A stretch of 64,000 nucleotides of DNA from Flaccisagitta enflata (GCA_965153355.1 OZ231127.1:17918001-17982000); one strand, 5' to 3'; shown: positions 41,731-53,897, counted from the stretch's first letter. A program made the numbers and translations. Notes: generated by a model from the sequence alone, not told the origin.

Positions 41731-43621
41731 TCAACTGCTCCCCTTACGCCTAACTTTCTTTTTCTCCTTAATCAGTCTTTGTTCCAACTTGTGCTTCTTC
41801 CTTTCTAATCGCTGAATTTTCTTGGTTGCCTTTGGTTTCTCGGCCCGTCCTCGGTCGATTCTCGTCGGTCTGTCTCCCCTGGTCGCTTTAAACTTAATCC
41901 TGTCTCCGTTATTTCTCGTTCTGTCAGGTCGCTCGGGCCTCGTTCTATCTGCGCGTTCATTCTGACGTTGCTGTTGTTGTTTCTGTCGTTCGGTCCTTTC
42001 GGTCTTCATTCTTCCCGCCGCCGGGCGTTCAACCGCACCTCCACCTCCTCCAGCGGCTCGATTCCTTTCACCGTTCCTTTGCCTCTCCCCCCTGGACGCG
42101 ATCTTTTCCCTCCGACGTTCCGCCTTGCGATTTTTCGCGCCGTTTCGATCTCTGCCGTTCGTCGTGGAAATAGAGGCGCCGACAGCGGAAGCGCGACTCC
42201 AGCCAGTTCCTTGATGCTTGCGCGAATTGCCATTCCCACCGCGGTGGACTGGCGACGACGACGACGCCTCTGACGGTGAGATGATGGGGACGATCAAAGC
42301 CGGTGGTTGATGAGGTGGTATGACACGACCAACGGTGACGGCCGTGCGTATGGTCGGCGCCGGGGTGGCTGAATAGGCACGCTGAGAGTGATGAAGATTG
42401 TGCTGGCGATCTTTATTGTTGTTGTTGCCGCGGCCATCGTTGATGTTGTTATGAGTTTGACGGTTAGGTTTACGATTCCCTCTGGACGGTTTCACTCGAA
42501 TGGAAGGCTCTTCCCGCTGCGACGTCTCGCGGGCCGCGGGTTTTATACAGGCACCTGATTTCAAGTGTCATTAGATTAGGTTGATTCAGCTGCGCACTTT
42601 TGGATAACACTTTTACTACACACACTACTCACAGGTTCAGAGCCAACATTATGAACAGAATCTACCAGATCCGACGACGTTTCCCTGACACTGAGAATTT
42701 CAACTCACTATTCTTGAAATCTAGCTCCGACGCGTTAGAGCGGTCAATAATCCCTTAATTTGACATTTTTACTTCTTGCTACTCCTGACTTCTTGCGGTC
42801 ACTCATCACTCATCAGTCATCATACTCATGAATCGAGAAGTTGTTTTTCAATCAAGGTTTTGTTTCCCATCATTCATTTATAGATCAGCCATGACATTTT
42901 TTCACTCATGTAAAAGCCCTGTCAAACATTTTTAACCTTTGTGAGCTATTCGAGTATGAAGATTAGCTTGACACGCGGCTACTTGCATGTGACATTTGGT
43001 TTCGTAAGTGACACCGTCGTTGCCGCACACTTTCTCCAATCGTTTATCCTTACGCTTTTTGCCACCCATGGCCACCGGCAGACCAATAGAGGCCTGGCTC
43101 GTGGCGCACATTTGTACCGGAAAACATCGGCACACCGGCAGACCCTGAATATTGAGGACGCACTTTTGATGTCGTTTACATTTTATGTTGTGGCAAGGTC
43201 CCTCGACTTTAGAAGAGGAGGCGACAATGTTACTTTGCGGTGGGGAGGGACCGTTTTTGCCATTGGCCGCGGCAGTTTCGGCCATAAAATCTTCGTTGGG
43301 CACCCGACATACTAAACAGCAGTCGCCGCAAGGAGAAATCGCCCAAAATTCCCGCGGGCAGAAAGACACGATATCGGGGCAGTGTGGCAATGTTTGTCGG
43401 AATTGTAGCACGGAGCTGGGACAGTGTGGGTGAATGGATCGGAGCAAGGCGTAGTCGCTGGTAGAGGCGTTGACCAGGGGACGCGAGCTTCCGTCCCGAC
43501 ATTCTATCAACGTCGGCGTCCGTTTGAAAGAAGGTGGTCTAACGCCGGGGTTACGTTGTTCATTTTTCGACAGTGAAAATCGCCACAAAGCGGCGAAAAC
43601 GACAACTTTTATCAATATCAT
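41731..43621 (-). CDS. Secreted follistatin/Kazal-domain protein with long basic tail (copy 1)
   Basis: Exons 42937-43621 and 41731-42554 join in phase 1 (donor AAAG|GTTAAA, acceptor ATCAG|GTGCC) to give 502 residues. A hydrophobic signal peptide spans about 1-18. A Cys-rich region (about 40-110, HCPDIVSFCPREFW, SPCGDCCLVCRVP) precedes a follistatin-N-type segment (about 143-170, CHNIKCKRHQKCVLNIQG). A Kazal domain follows, with KVCGNDGVTYETKCHMQVAAC and its last Cys in exon 2 (HKGACIKP). The Kazal loop between the second and third Cys is extended by a basic GGKKRKDKR insert. The last ~270 residues are low-complexity, rich in Arg, Asn, Gln and Lys, and end in a Lys/Arg coiled-coil-like segment. 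A tail of this kind is unusual for a secreted protease inhibitor or TGF-beta binder and suggests heparin, matrix or nucleic-acid contact (inference). Confidence 0.85.
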
Positions 43622-45529
43622 GATGAGACATGAATGTCCAGTCGGCGTGTTTAGCTTTTAGATATAAACCGATGTGGATCGATACGGTAATCGAGAACGC
43701 TTCGCAGAGGACTTCTTGTACATCAGTACATGGCGTTAGTTAACACTATCAACTAAACAATATTTCATTGGTAAGACGCTGTCGCTAGACTCTACATCGA
43801 CGCACGTGAAGAGCCAAATGCAGGGCCAGGCAGAGTTATCGTACCTCTTGTCGTTCCGGTACTACAGTACCCAAGGGTTATAGTACCCCTCCAGTCCCCC
43901 TCTCTGATTGGTGGAAAAAATGCAACTCTTAATAGATTACCCTCTTTGATTGGGCGAACTTTTTTAAAGAACTATTAATAAGGCCGGCCTTTACTACATG
44001 CACGGGGATGTGAATTTATAGATTCCCTTACATCACTGGCCAAGATCTCACCCCCTTCTCTCATTAGCTGATTCCCCATCCCCCTTAAAATGATCTGATT
44101 GGCCTTCGCATTTAACAATTAAGCGTGTGATTGGTCAACCGGATTCTCAACTCCTCTTATAACGTTATGCTATGGTATATTGATGAAACTTTGTGGCTAA
44201 AACTGTTTTTCTGTAATGACTAGTCCTATAACCGCTTTTGTTCAATCTTATTAGTTTTTTATTATTTTTTATGATTAAATGAAAGAATATTTAAAAATCA
44301 TCAATTATATTGTACATTTTTATTTTTTTCCAAGTATATTCTTTAAAATGTTTAAGAACAAATCTGTGTAATGATTGAAAATCTTTTGTAGAATTTTTAT
44401 CTTTGTTTAAACATTTTGCTACAAAATATTGATATGAGTAGATTTGGAGTATTATATATAAGACTCAACCAATCTTTAAACTTAAAATTATCCTTGTTTT
44501 TACCCTTAAAATCATATCTAAGCCTATTTTTTACCTTAAACTAATCTGTTACTTTTATTCCAAAATTAGCATAAAATAAATGATATTTTTTAAAAATTAA
44601 AGAATTTAAATTAAAATAGATAAATAGATTTAACTTCAGGGAGGTATGTCAATATATGACCTTTAGTAGATTTTTTCTCCCCCTGCTTATAGTTTTCATT
44701 CCCATCACATATTCTGTTATACTATGAAATAATGATTTTCTTCTTAATATAATAACAAAACAATGTTTGAAAAGTTTAAATAATTTTTACTTCACTCTTT
44801 TTTTTAGTAAGGATAAAATTTATAAGGACATGAGGCTGAAATTTTGCTAAGAATTAAGGATATTTTAAGGATAAAGCTCAGCCATAGATTTCAAGATAAC
44901 TTATTTTGATTTATAGTTTAAACTGTTTTTAGGCAAATTCTTAGAGAAAATCTCATCCATAGAAAATACTATTTTTTTTTTATAGAATTAAATTTTTTTT
45001 TGCTATGGACAGCAGTCACTGCCACATCTATTTTGTAGTACATTATTGTGTACATCAATTATATCAATGTATAAAACATGATAGAAAAAAACATTAATAC
45101 CACATTAAGAACATTTCAGCCTGAAATCTGCAAAATGTAAGGACATCCCAGCCTCAAAAAAAAATTATTGGTCCTTATAAAAAGAAAAGGGTGTAATCAG
45201 TTTTTATAATATGATATTACTTAATGTTTTTTTTCCCAAATTTGTTTTTCCCCTCTCGGATTTTTTTCCCTAACTCCAAACCTTTTATTATTTCCCCTCA
45301 TAAGGGGGGATGTAGAACTATATAGAGGCCTGTTTGATTTCTAAGTACATTGTGGCTGGAGTGGTCATACAATTGGAATCTTCGGTTTCATACATCCTCT
45401 CCTCTTATTGGTTTATCCCATATCCCCCTTGAAGACCGTTTATTAGATAACTTCGAGTGGTATACATCCCCAGTGCATGTAGCCTAGGCCTTCCTATTAA
45501 TAACCTCACAGGGGAACGCTCAACAAAGG

Positions 45530-45600
<71 letters not shown>

Positions 45601-46034
45601 GAAAATATCTATATATATATTATATTATTTTATTTGTTGTTTTTCTTCCTATCTCTCACAGAAAATCTTTTACAAATATTAAAGAGGAAAAAAGAGAGAA
45701 AAGAAATCGCGAAAAAGACAAATAGAAAAAGATTATCATTCTTGTTCTTCTTCAACCTGTCCCTCTGGATTTATAATAATTCTAATTTAAAGGAACAGCA
45801 ATGTTTCTAAAAGAAGGGCACTACAGGGTTTTAAGAAATCCACCGTCCCCCTCCCGTCCCTACAGTACCTAGTACTATAGCTATATCCTTCCCAAATGCA
45901 GTCTAAGTCGTAGGGCTCAGCCGGTCAAGATGAGACATCGGCTAACTGCCTCTTTCAGTCAGGAGGGTTAAGGTCAATCACGGGCGACGACCGATGCGGC
46001 AAGAGCAGCAAGACGGGGCGAAAAATGACAAAAA
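43622..46034. other. Intergenic, AT-rich, no gene seen
   Basis: It contains the Kazal gene upstream region and repeated CCCTCTCTGATTGG-like boxes (43900-44160). An AT-rich stretch with repeated AAGGATAA and ATTTTTAAA motifs spans 44200-45200, and a (GA)n tract lies at 45533-45597. I found no frame with family similarity on either strand. Confidence 0.5.
45533..45597. repeat. (GA)n microsatellite
   Basis: About 64 bp of pure GA repeats in the intergenic region upstream of the tubulin exon. Confidence 0.95.
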
Positions 46035-46826
46035 GTGTCTTCCGACGTAAAAACTTCGGCCGTCATCGGACGGGGTACAGCCATTTTTGTTTTTTTATTT
46101 AGTATTCGCGATATCATTGGTCGCTTTTTGCAGAAAACGCTGACTCAGCTGCGAGCGACGCGCCAGAGCGTAGAAGGCTACACCAGGCGTAGCAGCAGCA
46201 GCGACGGAGGGAAGAGACGAGAATTTACGCACGGCAGCAGTGACAGCAGGGACTTCTGGGGGCAACAGCTGAAGCTGCTACTTGCGAACTGTCCAATCAC
46301 AGTACGACTAAAAATTGCGACCAGGGCGTTTTCTTTTTTTCAGCATCTGCCACCTATTGGATGCCATCTCAAACTTTCAGGAAAGCGTTGTTCATTTTTT
46401 GATCTAATTTGACTTACGCAACTCTAGTGAAATATTCAAAATCATCACTGCGCCGCCAACGTTCGATTTGAATTTTTTCGCTCCTAGACGTTTCCCCGCG
46501 GTCGAAACGGTTAAAACCGGTTACCCCAACGGACACGTGCTACACGTTCCTCGTCTTGTAGTATTTTTCAAACCCCACTCGTATACAAAATATACCTCAA
46601 TCGCGAAAAATAAATACTTCTATTTGCCCCTCCCTAAATACCGGCATTTTTTTCCTGTGGCGATCGGCTCGTTTAAAAACCACGCGGTTAGCCACTTTTG
46701 AATTATTCCTTGAGATTCACTCACGGCTTTTTAACTTCGTTCTATTCCAGATTTCTCACGCCTTTTTGACCGGAATAATACTTTTATCCTCTTCGTCTAC
46801 GCCGACTCTACGCACAAACCGTCAAC
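46035..46826 (+). promoter_or_regulatory. Putative alpha-tubulin promoter and 5' untranslated region
   Basis: GC content rises here and the sequence has several CpG-containing blocks before the tubulin ATG at 46827. No TATA box is obvious near a clear start. The immediate leader CGCACAAACCGTCAACATG gives a good start context. Assignment rests on position only. Confidence 0.35.
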
Positions 46827-47123
46827 ATGAGAGAGGTCATTTCCATCCACGTTGGACAAGCCGGTGTCCAGATGGGCAACGCTTGCTGGGAACTCTACTG
46901 CCTTGAACATGGAATTCAGCCTGATGGACAGGTAGATGATATACTCATTTTCATGCTTGGGTTCTCTTTTTTATTTTGGTGTGTTGTGGTTCGCTACTGT
47001 CATTTCTTTGACGAATATAGTATCATTTATAATTTTGAAATATTGTATGTACCGGTAAATGCCCCGTTCGGTCATTGATATGGTTTCTATCCCATTTTCT
47101 TCCAGATGCCATCGGATAAGTCT
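46827..47123 (+). pseudogene. Alpha-tubulin exon 1 and first six codons of exon 2, then broken
   Basis: Exon 1 (46827-46931, 35 codons) reads [20 protein letters not shown] and ends GIQPDGQ at a GT donor, exactly where many animal alpha-tubulin genes have their first intron. After 174 bp an AG acceptor is followed by MPSDKS (47106-47123), the expected exon 2 start. The rest of tubulin, from the GGGDDSFNTFF region on, is absent and different sequence follows. Either the locus is truly broken or the assembly is misjoined here. Exon 1 itself is intact and highly conserved, which argues for very recent breakage or an assembly artefact. Confidence 0.85.
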
Positions 47124-47406
47124 AAGGGAGTGTGCGAAAGGCCTATTTGAAACGATGGTCAAGATGCACAATTTGAAACCGTTGTTTATCCATCTCCTCG
47201 ATTCACCCGCCAACTGTTTGAAGCGGGTGCGGGAAAGGGGGCGCGCGCCAGGGGAAGAACCAGCTCGTCTTGGAGTATCTGAGTCGACGGTCCGAGCGTC
47301 TGGATGGGTTTGCGAAGAGATTGAGGGCAAGCATCTGACCACCATCATCGAGTTGGCCGATTACGAGGCGGGCGACAGCGATCTAATAGACAAAAAGATT
47401 GCTTAA
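47124..47406 (+). pseudogene. Deoxynucleoside-kinase-like fragment, frameshifted
   Basis: The frame starting near 47127 reads GLFETMVKMHNLKPLFIHLL, then DSPANCLKRVRERGRAPGEE, which matches the lid-side part of the dNK/TK2 family (…YLRTSPEVAYERIRQRAR). After GEE the expected LEYL continuation lies in another frame (NQLVLEYLSRRSERLDGF), so there is a one-base shift at about 47257. The P-loop half is missing. It directly follows the tubulin break. It could be a kinase gene fragment or a piece brought by a mobile or viral element. Confidence 0.5.
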
Positions 47407-47740
47407 GAAATTTTAGAAATGAGCATTCATTTCTTTGAAAGTTTATTTTCCAAAAACGTTTCAAAAGTGAAAAAATCATCGAGGCTTTGTAACAGCCTTG
47501 AAAAAAAAATGCGTGAGTGCAGTCAACCCCATTTTAACATAATTTTCTTTGTTGTGATAACAAAAAAGTTGCGCGTTTGTAGGCTAACAGTGTGACAGTT
47601 AAACGGGTTTAATTGCTTATTAATGTATGTGTGTGTGTGTGTGTGTGTGAGTTAACAAATTAATAAGTTTGCAATTAAATTTTTTCATCTGTTGTTGTTG
47701 GAAAAAGTTTGGAACTTGATTCGTATTGAACTTGAGAATT

Positions 47741-48700
47741 TCATTCATTCTCGCACGATCTTCTCTTCCAAGGGCGAATCCCATCCCACTTCCTGTGGAC
47801 GATAGAGTTGAAGATGTCGTCTGCCGATGTATGCGCTTGGGCTCCAAAATCCCAATGGATCATAAAGTTTGGCCTGCATGGAGACCAATTGACGAGGTGT
47901 CTTTGCTCTAAGAGTTTTGAATTCCTCGGTCTATACGAAAATGAAGATGCTCTTCCGCCGGAAGCCATGAGACGCCCAACACCTTCGCTGGCGCATCATC
48001 TTTGCTTTTATCTGAAATGGGGATTGGGGTACATTTGGATCTCCATCCATCAATTGTCGCGCATTTCTTCTCCACTTCACAAGGTCCATCCCGCCTTCAG
48101 CCATCGTCGCCACTGAGTCCACTTTCAGCTGCAGTGCTTCGCCGACCGAATCCTCACCTCCACCTCCGTCGTCGACGTAGGCCATAGCGAATAAGATCGT
48201 AGACGTTGTAGGGATATTTGGGCTGGATTACTTCAGCATGCTTCCTGACGGTGAAAGATGTGACGAATGAGCTGGATTGGCTGCCGAAGACGTGTGATAA
48301 AAACAGATTCAAAATTGCTTCTCGAAGAGTGCGTTCCTTGAACCAAAAGAATCTGAATAAATCAGCGCCATCAGGATGGACGCCGGATTTGCGGAAAAAC
48401 GCCTTATATCACAAATATGTTGCGATTTTCCACTGACGAAAACGCATGAGGATGTCCATCAGGCTATTCATCAAGTTTGGGCCTCCGACGAGCAAATCAT
48501 TGAGTGAGATCCCGTCGGTCGCCGCACGCGCATCGTGACATACGCGCGTTCTTCCGCGCAATCCAACAATATGAAGCGGCAAATACCAGCGCGGCGCTTC
48601 AATGCCGCTGCCGGTTGCCGACGCTTGTCAATCTCAACGCTTACCCCGCCTCGCAAAACTTCTCAATCTCACGGAAGACTCTTTCTTTGAAGGCTGGATC
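47741..48700 (-). pseudogene. BEL/Pao reverse transcriptase region, decayed
   Basis: In order along the minus strand: SLNDLLVGGPNLMNSLMDIL (about 48510-48440), HPDGADLFRFFWFKE (about 48380-48330), the catalytic AYVDD box (about 48182-48168) with GEDSVGEALQLKVDS, and the connection motif with SMQAKLYDPLGFWSP (about 47900-47850). These are standard BEL/Pao motifs but fall in different frames with a stop between them, so the domain is inactive or the sequence has indel errors. RNase H, integrase and the 3' LTR are missing. Confidence 0.85.
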
Positions 48701-49168
48701 ACGCTTTGAAGCGAACGCTGCTGCCGAAAGCGTCGCTTTCATCGCAGTCGGTCGATTTCACTCTTCTCAGAATCCATGATTTTTTTTCGTGATGAAATTT
48801 CCATGTGACAGGAGCAAAGTATTTTTTCACAATTGGGCAAAAATATGTCTTTTCCTCTAACGTTGTGCACGCTCTGACATTTTCAAGGGAATCACCCATC
48901 TCCTCTTGCGAGACGATTGACGATGCAAAGATCATGGTGAGAAGATGCTGTCAATGTTGCTGTGTTGAGGACGCCATTGTCGAGGATGCGATCGATGTTA
49001 TCGTCGAGGACTCGGTCATCCGTCGCGATAGCGCTGATTGACGCAATATCTCGCCCTCTCTTGCCCGCTTTTCCACATACAGTCCAACCGAATAGACATC
49101 TGAAGCAAGTCAAAGATCCTGAAGGCCCTCGATTTGATTTCTTTGAGCGACGGCGGCATCCGCATGCG

Positions 49169-49483
49169 TCACGCCCCGATGATCATCATCACACCGCCTT
49201 CAGCTTCTGGAAATTTTATGCCTTCGATGTGAGGTTGGTCAGATAGGTCGCGGAGAAAGGAGGAACATCGTTCACTCGCGAACAAATCACCCACCAATGC
49301 GTCGTTGACGTCGACGACGTATTCCTCGTCGACCGATTGCATAGTAAATGATGCGATGAAACGATCCTCAACAACATGACTTCCCACAGTAATCACCGTC
49401 ATTTGCACTGTTTTTGTTGGAATCAGAAGACTGCGAATGACATTGGTACTGATCACGCCGCGATCAGCGCCTGAGTCGATCAT
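49169..49483 (-). pseudogene. BEL/Pao aspartic protease region
   Basis: A 104-codon frame opening with MIDSGADRGVIS, the DSG active-site motif of the retropepsin-like domain of BEL/Pao elements, and continuing with HIEGIKFPEAEGG. That proline/acid segment normally precedes the reverse transcriptase. Located between the zinc-knuckle region and the reverse transcriptase, as expected for Gag-PR-RT order on the minus strand. Confidence 0.8.
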
Positions 49484-49726
49484 AGCGTAAATCGCCCTCT
49501 ATGCACTCGAAGAATTATTTATAATAGTCACTGGAACGATCGGACGGACAACGCCGCCGCACGAAGAGACGGACCGCGACGCTGCCGTCGCTGCCAGCCA
49601 TGCCGTGGCGTTAGGAGAGATGACTTCCGCTGGATCGGCTGGCTCAGCCGCCGACGGATCTGTCGGTGTGCTGCAGCTGCATCCTCTGACTTTTTGAAGG
49701 GAGCCAGCGGTACTTTATTTCCCTGC

Positions 49727-50065
49727 TTATTTTCTCTCTTTCTTCTCTTCCTTTTCTTCTTTTTTGTAGGTGCGCCCGTGGAGAATCGTTGCGTGCCGCT
49801 TCTCGTAGGTTTGGCAAGTTGGTCTGTTCACGCATCCTTTGGCGTTGTGACCCGTCGCGAGGCAGTGGAAGCAAAGACGACGAGACATGATCTTTTGAAC
49901 TCTCGCGTCCACTTCCAACTCCAACAGCTGCTGACATTCTTCCGTTTGATGCATTCCACTGCAGACGTTGCAGCGGTCCGTCGACTGCGTCTTTTTCTTG
50001 CCGTCGGGCAATGCATCTTCATATGATGATGGCGCTTCTTTCTCTATAGTCGCGACTGCTGCCAC
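49727..50065 (-). pseudogene. BEL/Pao Gag zinc-knuckle region
   Basis: A 112-codon frame with CNVCSGMHQTEEC (CX2CX3HX4C) followed by CFHCLATGHNAKGC (classical CCHC knuckle) and CQTYEKRHATILH. The spacing and the ARVQKIMSRRLCFHC bridge are typical of BEL/Pao Gag. The Lys/Glu-rich end is cut by a stop. Confidence 0.85.
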
Positions 50066-50111
50066 TGATGCTGTTTGTGTGTTGTGCAGCTTGCGCCTTT
50101 ATTGCGCTGAA

Positions 50112-53100
50112 TCACCGCCTATGTCTCGATGATTTGACTAAGTTGTCGAATGAAAATAATTGTCCATTTTGGGCTGCTTCATGTTGCTTTTCCCAGAATT
50201 TATCTGTAAGATGAGGGACCCTCTTGTTGAGGATCTCTGCAAAGTCATTACGATAGCATTGTTGCACCTTCCACAGGTCCTCGCAATCTTCTTCGCCTTT
50301 TGCAACCTTGTGCAGAGACAAACGGAAATGCCTTGCATGGTCGGCCGACTGGATCTTCGCCTCCGCGACGATTTCATTGAACAGCGCCGCAATGCTGCAG
50401 CGCCCAGCTATAAAGACGACGCCCATTTTTGGGAAAGCGTCGTCAATCTCTCCTCTTGCTGTCGCTTCAGTTGCATCAATCGTCGCAGTTTCAATGATCT
50501 CTTTTGCAGGACCAGCAAACCACTTGGGCAATTCCAATAAATTGTCCATTTGCGTCAAGCCTTCATGTTTCTCAGCATCTTTAAACTTTCTCTTCCACAT
50601 CATAAAGTCGGTGATGAAAGTTCTGCAGAGGCTTCTCGGTCTTGGGTTTCTCTCCAACGCTTTGAGGCCGAATCTTGCTCGTGATAAGGTCGTTGTACGC
50701 GCTCTTCCAAAAAATATGTCCAGAGCCGGATTGTTAAGTATCTGAACGGGACTTCCGGTTGACGGCCACTGATGATGCTCCACCTGATGATACGCTGAGG
50801 CTGTTGATCAATGCGTATTGACCCCCGACTTTGACCGGAGATCTCTTCTTGGTGGTTTTTATGCTCCACCCAACTTCTTCCTGCTGATTCATCTGTTGTT
50901 GACGATCATCTTGATGGAATCGGGGAGCATCAAAGTCTTGGCGGACGTACTGTCGCTGTTGTTGTTCTTCTTCACGTTGTCTTTCTTCTGCTTTCGCTGC
51001 GGCAAGGTCAAAGTCTCTCTGCTGAATCTGCATCTTCAAACTATCCACTTCTTGCTGCAAACGTTGATTCTGCTGGAAGACCTCCGCTTGAGGCGTCGCT
51101 AGAGGCGCTTGCGCTACTTTTGGCGCCTTCGGCTGCAATCCACTCGTTGTCTTCTTTGGCGCGACTTTTCTTCTCTCCTTATCTTGCAGCTGCTGTGTCA
51201 TCTTCACGCCAGCGTCCTCTTGCCTCTGCCTCCTGCGCATTACTTCCGTTGCATCACCTCCGCTTCCGGCTGTGTTGAAGACCTTTTCCTCTTGACGGGG
51301 AAGACCAGTCTTCCTTCTAGCAGAACCAATCTGCTTCTCGAAGATCACTTCCGGCGCGGTAGGGAGAATCGTTGCTGCTGGGGTTTGATGATGATCCTGA
51401 TGCTGTTGCTGTTGTTGAAGCCGCTGCTGCTGCCACTGTTGATGTTGAAGCTGCTGTTGCTGGTCAGGACGCTGTTGCTGTTCATTCTGCTGCTGCAGTT
51501 GACGCTGACGTTGTCCTTGTTGCCGCTGCTGCTCCATCTGTTGCTGCTGCTGCATCGGCTGCTTGACGGACGTTTCCACTGACTGCACATGACGTTGCTG
51601 TATGTTCGAATTGAACAATCCAGGATTGAAATTTCTGAAGATAGATCGACGGTCTTGTGCGGATGCTGCTGCTGCTGCTCCAGCTCAGACAGTTGTCTGC
51701 TTCACATCCCGCTGCTCCAAAGCTCCACCGATGCCGCTGCTCAGGCTATTCCAGTGCTTTCGTTGCATTTCTGCCGCATTGTTGAATACCCCTGCTCTTC
51801 TATCTTCATCATCTCGCTGCTGCTGCTGGCAAAGTTACACATTCTTGTCGTATAACTCTTTGTCTTCTTGTGATGAGCTTCGCTGTTGGAATCCCAATGG
51901 CACCGCGATCGGCGCCTTGGGAGCTGCTGTTGCATCACCACCTTCGCCTTCAGCCATCATGCAGACGCTGATCTGCAAGGCGCTTGTTGTTCTCTTCTGT
52001 CTCCTCACTGACGTCTGCGTCGACAGACTGTTATTTGCAGCTGGAGGATTCACTACCACCGCTTGGATCGCGGCGGAAGGTTGCTGCTGCTGCTGCAGTT
52101 GCTGTTGCATCTGGTTCTCCCTGCATCGTTTTGCCGCTGCTGTTGTTGTTCATGCTGCTGTTGTTGCTGTTGGTCATTTGGTTGCTGTTGTTGAGCCACA
52201 GATTGTGGCGCCGGCTGCAGGATCTGATGTTGTTGTTGATCTTGCTGACAAAATTGTTGAGTTGCTGCACCGCTGCCGCTGCAACAGCTCTTGCCGCTGC
52301 CATGGAGTCGTCGTGATGCTGCTGCTCCTGTGGTCGGTGGAGTTGACGCTGCTGTTGGAGTCGCTGCCGCTGCATCTGCAATTGATGCTGCTGCTGTTGT
52401 TCCTGCTGCTGTCGCTGCTCCTCCTCCCGTTGTTGCTGCTTCTTATCGTCAATCAGCCGACGGCCTTGTCGCATTTCCTCCTCCAACTGCCTACCCCATC
52501 TGTCTCTCTCTGCACTCCTATTGACGAAGCGTCGCCTCGCCCTCTCCTGCGGCGTCAATCCGTTGATGATCCCGCGACCTCTTGCAAGCGCATCGGCGTC
52601 GTCGAGATCTGCAAGCATGTCGTCAGCTTGCTCCATTGGAGACGCACGCGCAGGTTCAATTTCCGAGACTAAATCCGATACCCATTGATTGATTGCATCT
52701 CCTCTTTGGATCGGCGGCAGATTCAAAAATTGGCCGCCAGTTGGAGATTGCGCACCATGTCGTGGAACCGGAAGTGGCTAGTATACTGATCCGTCGGGGT
52801 TTGGCGACGACGTTCGCATCCTTGGAGTTGGAGCGCCGGTAACATTATCACGGGCGGCGTGAGTATCAGTTGGGAGACTGTTCCATGAGAATTCGTTGAC
52901 GGGTCTTTTGCGATTCCCAATGTCATTATGCACTGCGTTCACGATGTCGGCGTTGGAAGGAAAAACCTCTGGATAGTTCTCACGATCGAAGAAACGCGTG
53001 ATGGAGTCCCCCATTCGCGCCCGGGATTCGACGCAAAGAAGACGCTGCGACCGAAGAGGGTCGCTGGCACGAGCCGAGCCATTTGCCTTGCGAACGATAT

Positions 53101-53353
53101 AAAGTCATAAACCATATCCCGAAGGTCGTGTCGAGCGCCATCTGATTCACAGGCGGCGCCGTCGAAGTCATTCGTTCCTTCGGTGCAAGTAGAAACGGCG
53201 TCGAAAAGGCGCCGGCATCCTTCCATTTCCGCAGTGATGTCGTTTCTCATTGCGCGCAAACGATTCGACCTCGGACACTGATTCAAACCGAAGTGAGATA
53301 CACGAGATGACGTTGAAGCGGCCGAGACGGTGTCGCTGCCGCGCGGCCGTCAT
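50112..53353 (-). pseudogene. BEL/Pao Gag, N-terminal and Gln-rich regions, several frames
   Basis: The segment starts at an ATG (53353) and proceeds through 53286-52939 (acidic, Arg-rich), 53014-52778, 52726-52031 (Glu/Arg then Gln-rich coiled coil), 51618-50734 (long Gln-rich, coiled-coil KMQIQQRDFDLAAAKAEERQ) and 50783-50112 (helical capsid-like domain with FMMWKRKFKDAEKHEG and FWEKQHEAAQ). Adjacent frames overlap and switch, so either there are many indels or sequencing errors. CAG/CTG-rich runs give long opposite-strand pseudo-frames. No LTR could be recognised at the right end. Confidence 0.7.
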
Positions 53354-53897
53354 TGTCCAATCTCCGCTTTCTCGATATCGAAGATGGAAAGAGTCGAAAT
53401 GCTTTTAAATTGTTGAAATATAAGATACGCCCCCAGTTTCAACTACACTGTCTATGAGCCTATCTGACTGACTTACTCTGTGGTGAAAGAAAGCTGGCCG
53501 ATTGGAAAATAGGAAGGCGATCGTCTCGTTTATTCCATAAAAATTTCAACAACTGAAGAGAGGGGGAAAAATGAAATGGAAAGTGGGCGTTAATTGTGAT
53601 CAGCAAACGCAAAAGATAACATGAAATCGAGATAGGACACAATAAAGGACAGAAACAGCACATGACAACATGTTCATCTTCAGAGCCCATGCCACCTGAT
53701 AATACCTGCCCCTTCGCCCCGGCCCATCCCATTAAATTCATCCATATCATCCCTATAGCAAGCTGGTCGGACAAGCGATAAAACCATACTAAAATCCGGC
53801 GATAAAAATGCAAAAGGGCAAAAAGACAAAAATAACAGACCGGAGGAAAAGATAAAAACAACGTTAATAAAAGCGAAAACGCGTCTATAAAACTTAC

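Noticed and set aside
41968-42273. Plus-strand 101-codon frame and its duplicate at 62071
   Set aside because: Antisense of the Kazal gene exon 2; conserved only because the whole segment is duplicated.
51602-52672. Plus-strand 356-codon Leu/Cys/Ala-rich frame
   Set aside because: Antisense shadow of the CAG-rich Gag region; no membrane-protein pattern beyond Leu from CTG repeats.
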